Assembly (NCBI GenBank): GCA_963728965.1
Contig: CAVSMH010000006.1
Location: 186,001 to 250,000 of the forward strand
DNA from: DASQZT01 sp963728965
Lineage (GTDB): Bacteria > Acidobacteriota > Terriglobia > Bryobacterales > Bryobacteraceae
Length of the DNA stretch: 64,000 nucleotides
Reading direction: 5' to 3'
Part shown: positions 53,461-61,670 of the stretch, in pieces
Layout: each line of letters begins with the position of its first letter
Numbering within the stretch: the stretch's first letter is position 1
Made by a program: the position numbers and the translations under genes
Notes under the pieces: model-generated
The model's input: the letters and a program-made list of their open reading frames with translations, nothing else
Databases searched by the model: none
Told to the model about the DNA's origin: nothing

Positions 53461-55947
53461 TCATTCGTCGCGCAAAGCGACCGTGGGGTCGAGCCCGGCC
53501 GCGCGCCGCGCCGGAATCCACGACGCCAGCGCCGCAATCGCGAAGAACACCGCCGCCATGACGATGAAGGTGGCCGGATCGGTGGGCTTCACTCCCACCA
53601 GCATGCTGGTCATCACACGCGTGAAGGCGACGGCCGCCAGGAATCCGACCGCGATGCCGGTGGCGCTGAGCCGCAGTCCCTGGCCCACCACCAGCTTGAA
53701 AATCCGCACTGGCGCCGCCCCGAGCGCCATGCGTACGCCGATTTCGGAAGTCCGCTGCCGGACCACGGTCGAAAGCACGCCGTACAGCCCCACGGCGGCC
53801 AGCAGGGCGGCAATGGCCGCGAACACGCCGATGAGCAAAAGTTGAAACCGCGTTCCGGCCTGGGCCAGTTCCACCAGCGCGTCCATGGGCCGGAGTTCCG
53901 CAACCACGATATTGCCGCCGGCCCTGGCCGCGGCGGCGCGCACCTCGCCGGCGTACTTCGCGGGGTCGCCGGCCGTGCGCAGGGCCCAGCGCGCCACGAC
54001 GCCGTGCCCCAGAAATCCGTCGGTGAAGTAGATCTGTTCGCGGCCGGGCTCGGCCAGCGAGTTCTGCCGCTGGTGGGCGGCCACGCCGACCACCTCCACC
54101 CACTCCGCTTGCGGCGTGCGGATGCGGATGAGCAGGCGCTTGCCCACGGCGGAAGTCCCGGGGAACGCCTTCGCCGCCAGCACCGGATCGATGATGACGA
54201 CAGGGCGGTCGGGCGCGTTATCGGCCTCGGTGAACGCGCGTCCGGCAAGGAGCGGCGTGCGCAGCGTTTCGAAGTAGCCGGGCAGGACCACCTGCCAGTC
54301 CACCGCCTGAAATTTGGTCGGGTCGCTCAAGGCGGGCTCGAGGCCCCAGCGGATGGGCGTGAATCCGCCGGCCAGCGGGTATGGAAACGAAGCGGTCACG
54401 CTCTCCACACCGGGAATGGCCTGGAAGCGGTTGCGGAGGTCGCGCACGAAGGCAGCCCGCTGATCGGGTTGCGGACCGCCGCGCCCACCCAGCAGGAAGA
54501 ACGTCAGCAGGCCGTGGGGCCGGAAGCCCGGATCGATGCGCTGCAATTCCTGAAAGCTGCGGAACATCAGTCCCGACCCGATGAGCAGCACGAATGCCAG
54601 CGCCACCTCGCCGACCACCACCAGGTTGCGCAGCAGGCCGCCGCGGCCCATCCCCGGGTTCCGGCCCGAAGCGCGAAGCACCTGCGCGATGTCGGGACGC
54701 GAGGCGCGCAGCGCGGGCACCAGTCCGAACAAGGCCGCCGCGGCCAGTGCCAGCACCGCCGTGAAGGTCAGCACCGTGGGATCGATCCCGATGGTATCGA
54801 GCCGCGGCAGGTTGGCCGGCGCAATTGCGCGCAGTTCGCTGATGCCCGCCCCGGCCAGGACCAGTCCGGCGGCGGCGCCGGTGAGCGCCAGCAGCAGCGC
54901 TTCGGCCAGCGTCTGGCTGACGAGCCTCCAGCGGCTTCCGCCCAGCGCCGTGCGCACCGCCAGTTCGCGCTCGCGAAGAGAGGCACGGACCAGCAGCAGA
55001 TTGGCCACGTTGGCGCACGCGATCAGCAACAGAAAGATCCCCGCTCCCATCAATGCCAGCAGCGCCGGGCGGACCTCTTCCACCACGTGCTTATGCATGG
55101 GCTCCAGGCGGATGTGAAAGCCGGCGGTATTCTCGATGACGAAGTTCTTGCGGATTCCGGCGGACACCGCGTCGGCGGCGGACTGCGCCTGCTCGATCGG
55201 CACGTCCACCTTCAATCGCCCAATCACGCGCCACCTGACATTGTTGCGATTGGCGTTGTCGTAGGTCAGGCGGGCCGCGAACCACACATCGGGCAGGCGC
55301 TCCTCATTGGCCGAATGCGGAAACTGCAATTCGAATCGCGGCGCCAGCACGCCCACGATCTGAGTGGCGCCCTGCCGCGCGCCCGGCATTCCTTTGCCGA
55401 GGATGGAGCGATCGCCGCCGAAGCGCCGCTGCCAGTACTCGTAGCTGAGGATGGCCATATTGGGAAGTCGCGGCGCCGGCGGAACTCCGGGCGCGGCGGC
55501 GGTAGGCGCGGGAGTTTGCGGCAGGCCGTCGGATTCGGAAAAATCGCGGCCCGCGAAAATCCCCGCGCCCATGAGCCGGAAAAAGTTAGGGGTGACGGCG
55601 GCGGTGCGCACCAACTCCGGCGTGCCGTCTTCCCGGGGGAACGGGGCGCGCCCCGTATTCACCGTCCCCATCCGGTCGAACATGCGCGCCAGACCGTTCC
55701 GCACGTCGATGTAGTCCGCGTCGGAAAGTGGAAAGTCCTTTACATTGCGACGCGTCATGTCCGAAATCACGAACACCAGGCGGTCGGGATTCCGGTACGG
55801 CAGGGGCCGCACCAGCACCGCGTTGGTCACGCTGAAAATGGCCGTGCCGGCGCCAATCCCCAGGGCCATGGTGAGCACCGCGGTAACGGCGAAAACGGGA
55901 CTCTTCCGCAGCCCCCGGGCCGCGTAGGCGAAGTCTCGAAACAGCAT
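53461..55947 (-). CDS. MacB/FtsX-type ABC permease, acidobacterial family (intact)
   Basis: 828 residues, intact and the standard for the broken copy at 60022. Order: transmembrane helix 1 (about 15-45), a large MacB-type periplasmic domain (50-290), three helices of the first FtsX block (300-425, LMGAGIFLLLIACANVANLLLV), a second block starting with LRNLVVVGEVALAFVLLIGSG, the second periplasmic domain, and the last FtsX block near 705-815 ending in PTVALRDE. No ATPase gene is next to it, as is usual for this lineage-specific family; it may use a MacB-type ATPase encoded elsewhere. Confidence 0.88.
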   Translation of the reverse strand: MLFRDFAYAARGLRKSPVFAVTAVLTMALGIGAGTAIFSVTNAVLVRPLPYRNPDRLVFVISDMTRRNVKDFPLSDADYIDVRNGLARMFDRMGTVNTGRAPFPREDGTPELVRTAAVTPNFFRLMGAGIFAGRDFSESDGLPQTPAPTAAAPGVPPAPRLPNMAILSYEYWQRRFGGDRSILGKGMPGARQGATQIVGVLAPRFELQFPHSANEERLPDVWFAARLTYDNANRNNVRWRVIGRLKVDVPIEQAQSAADAVSAGIRKNFVIENTAGFHIRLEPMHKHVVEEVRPALLALMGAGIFLLLIACANVANLLLVRASLRERELAVRTALGGSRWRLVSQTLAEALLLALTGAAAGLVLAGAGISELRAIAPANLPRLDTIGIDPTVLTFTAVLALAAAALFGLVPALRASRPDIAQVLRASGRNPGMGRGGLLRNLVVVGEVALAFVLLIGSGLMFRSFQELQRIDPGFRPHGLLTFFLLGGRGGPQPDQRAAFVRDLRNRFQAIPGVESVTASFPYPLAGGFTPIRWGLEPALSDPTKFQAVDWQVVLPGYFETLRTPLLAGRAFTEADNAPDRPVVIIDPVLAAKAFPGTSAVGKRLLIRIRTPQAEWVEVVGVAAHQRQNSLAEPGREQIYFTDGFLGHGVVARWALRTAGDPAKYAGEVRAAAARAGGNIVVAELRPMDALVELAQAGTRFQLLLIGVFAAIAALLAAVGLYGVLSTVVRQRTSEIGVRMALGAAPVRIFKLVVGQGLRLSATGIAVGFLAAVAFTRVMTSMLVGVKPTDPATFIVMAAVFFAIAALASWIPARRAAGLDPTVALRDE

Positions 55948-56048
55948 CTGCTACGTCCCCCCGTAGGGCTAACTATAGCAGCAGCCGGAGCCCGCACCGG
56001 TGCCGCCGGCGCCGGAACTTTTCCCGGCGCAGCGGCTGCGGAACGCAA

Positions 56049-57074
56049 TCAGTCCTGGCCGGCGCCCGCCCCCACAATCACCACGCCGTTGATGGGACTG
56101 TTGACCGTGGCGCTCCCATTGAGCGACAGGTTGCCGTCTTCATCCAGCGCGAAAATGGAAAGGTGCGACGTCGATCCGCTGGAATCGACCACCGCCAGTA
56201 GGCCGTCCTTGGAATCGATATCGGTCGCGCCGCCGTTCACCGAGGCCGCCACTTCTCCGTCCACCACGATCTTTTGCCCGTAGACCGCAAAGCGCGTGAT
56301 ATTTTTGCTGGCGGTGTTGGCCGAAAACAGGAAGGGCCCGTTCAACGTCAGCCAGCACGGCGCCTGCTGGTTGCCGGGCAGGGCCACGGTGAGCACCTTG
56401 CCGTTGCGCACCAGCACGACCTGGTTGGAATGTGCAATGGACACGTAGCTGTTGTCGCCGCGCGTAACCAAGCCGAACGGCGTGTCGGTGTTATCGGGAA
56501 GGTTGGTGACCCGCGTGGGCGAGCCGACCACCGCGCCATCACCCGAAAGGTTCACGGTTTCGATGACGTTGCTCTTTTCGGCGATGATGAGCTGGTTGCC
56601 CACCACGCCCACCTGGGCGGCCGACATATCCGCCACGGTGAGCATGGTCATCCCGTCCACTACCGATTGCACGCTGAGGCCGGTGACGCGGTGAGATTCC
56701 ACGGTGGTGGTTCCCAGGATGTAGAGATGACCCTGGCCGAACGCCACGCTGACGGGTTTGGAGACAGAGCTGATCTTCGAACCCATGCGGAAGCCCTGGC
56801 CGTTTTGCACGAAGACGGTCACGTTCTGCGAGCCGAAGTTCACCACCGCCAGCAACCTGCCTTGTGACGCGATGCCTCCGGAATTGCCGCTGACGCCCCC
56901 TTGCCCTCCGGTCGACAGCATTTGCAGCATTGCGCCGCTGGGATCATAGACCATGAGTTGGTTGTCAGTGCCGTTGGAGGCGGTGACGACCATCGTCTGC
57001 TGGTTGCGGCTGGCCCGCGCTGAGGCCGCTGCGGCAAGCAGAACGACGGCCGCGAAAATGCGAAATCGTTTCAT
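56049..57074 (-). CDS. Secreted beta-propeller protein (lactonase-like fold)
   Basis: 341 residues. A signal peptide (ends ASARA) is followed by short blades of similar pattern (SNGTDNQLMVYDPSGAML, GSQNVTVFVQNGQGF, NSYVSIAHSNQVVLVRNG, DSSGSTSHLSIFALDEDGN), as in cytosolic and extracellular seven-bladed propellers. ATG 57074 is decided by GAGGAGGAG five bases upstream; a longer frame from 58013 is not credible. It follows the MacB-type permease gene by about 100 bases on the minus strand. The function is unknown. Confidence 0.78.
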   Translation of the reverse strand: MKRFRIFAAVVLLAAAASARASRNQQTMVVTASNGTDNQLMVYDPSGAMLQMLSTGGQGGVSGNSGGIASQGRLLAVVNFGSQNVTVFVQNGQGFRMGSKISSVSKPVSVAFGQGHLYILGTTTVESHRVTGLSVQSVVDGMTMLTVADMSAAQVGVVGNQLIIAEKSNVIETVNLSGDGAVVGSPTRVTNLPDNTDTPFGLVTRGDNSYVSIAHSNQVVLVRNGKVLTVALPGNQQAPCWLTLNGPFLFSANTASKNITRFAVYGQKIVVDGEVAASVNGGATDIDSKDGLLAVVDSSGSTSHLSIFALDEDGNLSLNGSATVNSPINGVVIVGAGAGQD

Positions 57075-57239
57075 TGAATCTCCTCCTCTGAGTGGTTGCG
57101 GGCAGCTTTCCGGCGATTGCGACGGAACTGCCGACGCGTGGCTAGTCGCGCGTGGCGGGCGGATCCCCCTCGCCGTGAAGAAAAAAAAAGTGACGGACGC
57201 GCCCGCTGCGTTCGAGACTATATATTTGAAATTCAGTCT

Positions 57240-57920
57240 ATGAGGATCCTCACATCGGCGCGCGTCTCCTGCCTGCTCGCGGCACTGGGCGCGTGCGCCA
57301 CGGCAACCGCCGAGAGCAGGTATTTCCTGGGTGCGATGGGCGGCGTGGCCACGCTCTCCGGGGATGCGCGATCCCAGATCGGCTCCGGCACTGCGGCCGT
57401 CTCGCTGTATAAACCGGAGAACGGCCCTACCCTGCAGTTCTTCGGCGGCCTGCATCTCAGCAACTATGCCAGCGTGCAGGCGAACTATGTCTGGAACCGC
57501 AACGACGTTCTGCTCACCTCGCTCGTCACGGCGGGAGGGACCGCGCAATCCTACCAGCAGGCACGCGAGAGCTCCCAGCACGGCGCATCGGGCGACCTGC
57601 TGATCTACTTCCGCGATCGCCAAAGCCGGGTCCGGCCGTTCCTCGCCATCGGCCTTGGGGTGATTCGCTTCCACAGCACGGCGACGGCTCCGGGCACCGT
57701 TTCGCAGGGCCTGGCCCCACCGCCCGCGGTGTTCACTTCCACGGCGCTCGCGGTCCGCTTTCCGGTGGGCATCGATGTGGCCCTCCACGGCGGCTGGTTT
57801 CTGCGCTACAGTTTCACGGAAATCATGCGCCAGAATCCGGTGAGCGAACAATTGTCCCCGCCGGGGCAGCGGCGCATGGCGATCTTTCAAAACTTGTTCG
57901 GGCTGGTGAAATACTTCTGA
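57240..57920 (+). CDS. Outer-membrane beta-barrel protein
   Basis: 226 residues. A signal peptide (about 1-24, ends ATAES) leads into an eight-strand-like barrel (YFLGAMGGVATLSGDA, GPTLQFFGGLHLSNYASVQANYVWNRN, VRPFLAIGLGVIRFHS, WFLRYSFTEIMRQNP) with a C-terminal Phe (GLVKYF). It is of the OmpA-like/OMP_b-brl type. ATG 57240; the ORF extends upstream through a region of repeated A's without support. It is divergent from the beta-propeller gene. Confidence 0.78.
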   Translation: MRILTSARVSCLLAALGACATATAESRYFLGAMGGVATLSGDARSQIGSGTAAVSLYKPENGPTLQFFGGLHLSNYASVQANYVWNRNDVLLTSLVTAGGTAQSYQQARESSQHGASGDLLIYFRDRQSRVRPFLAIGLGVIRFHSTATAPGTVSQGLAPPPAVFTSTALAVRFPVGIDVALHGGWFLRYSFTEIMRQNPVSEQLSPPGQRRMAIFQNLFGLVKYF

Positions 57921-57925
57921 ACCGT

Positions 57926-58270
57926 TCAGCGGTTCTGGAAACCCACATAGGGGCAGCCCCACCAGTAGATCGGCGCGCCCTCGACGCGTTCCCCGAGCAC
58001 ACGGGCGTGGCACACGCGGCAGAAGTTCCGCGACTTGACGGGCTCGCCCACCGGGGCGATTCGCACCAGGTCCTCGAACACGCAGAGTTGCCGTCCGGCG
58101 GCCCGCGAGGCGGTGACGCTGAGTAGCGGCCCGGTCTCGGCCTGGCGGTCCACCAGCGCCGAATAGATCCGCGATTTCAGGCGTGACGGTGCCGGAGCTT
58201 CCGATTCGGGCGGGCCCGGCTCAGCGGCCAGGGCATCGAAGAATCGGTCGTCCCAATCCGGCTCAGGCAT
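57926..58270 (-). CDS. Cys-rich small protein, possible anti-sigma or partner of the ECF sigma factor
   Basis: 114 residues. The start at 58270 is placed by overlap with the sigma gene (8 bases). It has a Cys (LCVFED) and CRVCH in the middle, then GCPYVGF at the end, which could form a zinc-ribbon-like site. No membrane segment is predicted. Its position after an ECF sigma gene suits an anti-sigma or regulatory partner, but no known ZAS motif (HxxxCxxC) is present, so this is only inferred from the neighbourhood. Confidence 0.6.
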   Translation of the reverse strand: MPEPDWDDRFFDALAAEPGPPESEAPAPSRLKSRIYSALVDRQAETGPLLSVTASRAAGRQLCVFEDLVRIAPVGEPVKSRNFCRVCHARVLGERVEGAPIYWWGCPYVGFQNR

Positions 58271-58859
58271 AGTCCCACCTCCTTCGGAACTGCGCGCGGG
58301 CGCGGGCCAACATTCTCTCCACGGCTTTTTCGGTCTTACCGGTCTCGGCCGCAATATCCTGGGTGCTGCGCTTTTCCCAATACCGCCAGAGCAGAACCAG
58401 GGCGTACGGCTCGGGAAGCGATTGTAGCACCTGCCGGGTGCGGGTGTGCCGCTTCTCGCGGTCCAGCCGCTCATCCGGCCCGGGAGCCGCCTGGGGCGCC
58501 GCGCTGGCGGGCAGGTCCTCGTCGATCTGGCAATCCGGCTGGCGCAGCCGGGAGCGGTAATAGTCTTCCACTTTGTGCCTTGCGATGCCCATCAGCCAAT
58601 GACGTAAGGGCGCCTCGGCGCGAAACTGCGGCAGTTTCTCCCAGGCCGCCAGGAATACCTCTTGCACCACATCGTCCACCAGGTCGATCCGCGGAATCAG
58701 CCTTCCCCGCACGTAGCTGTACACCGCGTCCGCATGGGCGGAAACGAACTCCGCGGTGGCTTTGCGGTCCTTGCGAAGGATGGCATCCACCAACTCCCGT
58801 TCCGGATGTGCGAGCGATGGCCCGGCGCTCCGGGGCGCCGGCGAACCGCTGGATGTCAA
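58263..58859 (-). CDS. ECF-family sigma-70 factor
   Basis: About 198 residues. Region 2 (FVSAHADAVYSYVRGRLIP, then DLVDDVVQEVFLAAWEKLPQF) and region 4 (LPEPYALVLLWRYWEKRSTQDIAAETGKTEKAVERMLARAR) are clear. The TTG at 58859 with AGGAGAG eight bases upstream is preferred; an ATG at 58931 is in frame and would add 24 residues of poorly conserved sequence. It overlaps its likely partner gene by 8 bases. It may autoregulate this pair. Confidence 0.85.
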   Translation of the reverse strand: MTSSGSPAPRSAGPSLAHPERELVDAILRKDRKATAEFVSAHADAVYSYVRGRLIPRIDLVDDVVQEVFLAAWEKLPQFRAEAPLRHWLMGIARHKVEDYYRSRLRQPDCQIDEDLPASAAPQAAPGPDERLDREKRHTRTRQVLQSLPEPYALVLLWRYWEKRSTQDIAAETGKTEKAVERMLARARAQFRRRWDYA

Positions 58860-59006
58860 TACGCTCTCCTGAATTGTTGGTCGCTGCTCACGGCAAGATC
58901 CCCCTTGTGGAATCCGCGAACGGCTCGCCATATTCCCGGCTGGATGGGCGCCGTACCAGTACTCGATCTAATTGCTCTGCCGCGCCGAATTCCATAGGAT
59001 TTGGGG

Positions 59007-59918
59007 GTGCACGCACTCCTGTTGCTTAGCACGTTGGCGGTGCTGCTGGCATCGGTGAACGAACGGGTGCAGTCCGGCGGCTCCTTCCAGGCCGATTCCA
59101 CCCTGGTGCTGGTGCCGGTATCGGTGGTGGATAGCCACGACCGGCCCGTGACGACACTTGGCCAACGGCAGTTTCGCGTTTTCGAAGACGGCAAGGAGCA
59201 GCCCATCGTTTCATTCGAGCGCACCGACACGCCGGTGTCGATCGGGGTGATCTTCGATAACAGCGGCAGCATGGAGGGAAAGGCGGCCCGCGCCCGGGAG
59301 GTGCTGGCGCGGTTTTGCTCGTTCCTCAACCCGGAAGACGAGATGTTCCTGGTGACGGTTCAGGGCGCGGCGCGGCTGGCCGCCGATTTCACACATACCT
59401 GCGGCACCATCCAAAACGCGCTGCTCTTTTCCAAGCCCGCCGGCCTGACGGCGCTGCTGGATGCCCTGCCCCTGGCGTTTCGGCATCTGCGCGGCGCGCA
59501 CTATCGCCGCCGGGCCGTTCTGCTGGTCTCCGACGGAGGCGAAAACGCGAGCCGTACGCGCGGTCGCGAGCTTCGCGTGCTGGCGCGGGAGGCCGGCGTC
59601 CCGATCTACGCCGCGGCGCTCACCACCGGAGCCCGCCCGCCCGTTACGCTCGAAGAGACTTGCGGCTCCGACCTGCTGCACGAGCTCATCGACTATTCGG
59701 GCGGCCGCTATTGGGAAATCGACGACTGGCGCCGTCCCGCGGAAGCCGGCCGCATGATCGCCACCGAACTGCACGACCAGTACGTGCTCGGCTACCGCGC
59801 CCCGCCGGCGTCCAAAGACGGCAAATACCGCCGCATCACCGTCAAAGTGAAGCGCGAAGAAGGTACCCCCCGGGTTTCGATCGCCTTTCGGGGCGGCTAC
59901 TTCGTGCCCCTCGAATAG
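59007..59918 (+). CDS. Secreted VWFA-related acidobacterial protein
   Basis: About 303 residues. A hydrophobic signal peptide (1-18) is followed by the acidobacterial VWFA-related N-region (SVVDSHDRPVTTLGQRQFRV, FEDGKEQPIVSFER) and a von Willebrand A domain with the MIDAS sequence DNSGSM (Asp84-x-Ser86-x-Ser88). Later motifs such as VLLVSDGGEN and GGRYWEIDD complete the fold. GTG 59007 with AGGA seven bases upstream is preferred over the TTG at 59001. The role is metal-dependent protein binding outside the cytoplasmic membrane; the target is unknown. Confidence 0.85.
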   Translation: MHALLLLSTLAVLLASVNERVQSGGSFQADSTLVLVPVSVVDSHDRPVTTLGQRQFRVFEDGKEQPIVSFERTDTPVSIGVIFDNSGSMEGKAARAREVLARFCSFLNPEDEMFLVTVQGAARLAADFTHTCGTIQNALLFSKPAGLTALLDALPLAFRHLRGAHYRRRAVLLVSDGGENASRTRGRELRVLAREAGVPIYAAALTTGARPPVTLEETCGSDLLHELIDYSGGRYWEIDDWRRPAEAGRMIATELHDQYVLGYRAPPASKDGKYRRITVKVKREEGTPRVSIAFRGGYFVPLE

Positions 59919-60021
59919 CCCGCCCTTGTGGTTGACGCACGCGCCTGCCGCGCGTATCATGTTCCCGGTAGCCGAGGACTTCGTGGGCGGCGTGGAGCGG
60001 TGCAAGGAAGAATGCCGGGAC

Positions 60022-61630
60022 ATGCGTCACACCAACTACATCGACAACCGGATGAAGGATCTCGCTTACGCGGGACGGACGCTGCGGAAGAGCCCCGTGT
60101 TTGCGGCCACCGCGGCGGCAACGCTGGCCCTGGGGATCGGCGCCAGCACGACGATTTTCAGCGTGACCACCAACGCGGTGCTGTTGCAGCCGCTGCCGTA
60201 CCGCGACCCGGACCGGCTGGTGCTGGTGTTCTGGGAGAACCGCACGACCAATGGCCGCAGCTTCCTTCATTCCAACGCGGATTTCTACGATCTGCGCACC
60301 GGCACCGGGGCAATTTTCGAAGATCTCGGTGGAGTGGCTTCGTTCCGCGCGTTCGTGCCGCGCGGAGATGGCGGCGCCGAGCAGTTCAGCAAGGCCCTGG
60401 TGACCACGAATTTCTTCCGGCTGATGGGCGCCAGGATCGCGCTGGGCCGCGATTTCACCGCTGCCGACGCAGTGCCGCAGCCCGCCGGCCCGCACGTTCT
60501 CATACCGCCGGGCAGCGCGGCGATCCTCGGCTATGAGTACTGGCAGCGGCGCTATGGCGGCAGCCCGGCGATCCTCGGCCAGCCGATGTTCGGGGACGGC
60601 CGAAGCGGGCCGCGCATTGTGGGCGTGCTGGCACCAGGCTTCCGGCTGTTTTTTCCACCGGGCGCCAGGACCGATGGCGTGCCCGATTTCTGGGTGGCCA
60701 ACAACCTCGGCTACGACGCCGCGCACCGCAACCTCCTGACGGTGGGCACGATCGGCCGGCTGAAGCGGGGCTTGTCGTTGCTGCAGGCCAGGCAGCAGCT
60801 CGATGCGCTGGCGCCGGCGGTGCGGAAGAGCTCGTTCGATCCTCGGGCGGCCCTGCGATTGCAGCCCATGCGGCAGTACCTGGTGGAGGACGCGCGCCCC
60901 GCGATTCTGGCGCTGATGGGAGCGGTGATCGTTCTTCTGCTCATTGCTTGCGCGAACGTGGCCAACCTGCTGCTGGTGCGGGCCTCGACCCGCGAACGGG
61001 AGATGGCGGTGCGGGCGGCGCTGGGCGGCAGCCGGCGCCGGCTGGTCTCCCAGATGCTGACCGAAGCCCTGGTGCTGGCCGGGTTGGGCACCTTGCCCGG
61101 GGTGGCCCTCGCCTGCATCGGAATGCGGGTGGTGGTTGCGGGCGCCGGCGAGCTTGCCGCGGATTGAATCCACGACCATCGATTGGCGCGTCCTGGCATT
61201 TGCCGCGTTGGCCGGTATTTCGGCTGTGGCTGTTTTCGGCGTGTTACCGGCGGTGCGCGCGGCCCGGCCCGACCTGAACCAGGTCCTGCGCAGCGGGCGC
61301 GGACTGTACGGCGTGCTGGCCTACGCGGTGCGGCAGCGGACCGCGGAGACCGGCGTGCGGATGGCGCTCGGCGCGGCACCTGCGTGCATCTTCCAACTGG
61401 TGATCGGCGACGGGCTGCGCCTGTCTGCCGCGGGGCTGGGACTGGGCTTGCTCGCGGCTCTGGGCCTGACGCGCCTGATGGGCTCCCTGCTGATCGGGGT
61501 GAAGGCGACGGACCCATCCACGATCACGGCCACGGCGTTGCTGTTCCTGCTGGTGGCGGCGGCCGCTTCCTGGGCGCCGGCAGCGCGCGCCGCGGCCCTG
61601 GATGTGAACGCCGCTCTGCGCGAGGAGTGA
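60022..61630 (+). pseudogene. MacB/FtsX-type ABC permease, broken by a frameshift and an internal deletion
   Basis: The N-terminal 380 residues match the intact 828-residue copy at 53461 (transmembrane helix, MacB domain, FtsX block ALMGAVIVLLLIACANVANLLLV). A one-base frameshift near 61130 moves the reading frame from GMRVVVAGAGEL to LPRIESTTIDWRVLAF, whose continuation begins at about 61136. In that frame VLRSGR is directly joined to GLYGVLAYAVRQRTAE, so about 290 residues (the second periplasmic domain and one FtsX helix) are absent. The final block ends DVNAALREE. It is unlikely to make a functional transporter. The start could be 60022 or 60052. Confidence 0.85.
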
Positions 61631-61670
61631 AGGGCAGACGACCCGTACCGCGACCGTCTGCCCGGTCGGG

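Noticed and set aside
53842..56283. An 813-codon plus-strand frame antisense to the MacB permease
   Set aside because: The permease has complete FtsX and MacB features; this frame has none.
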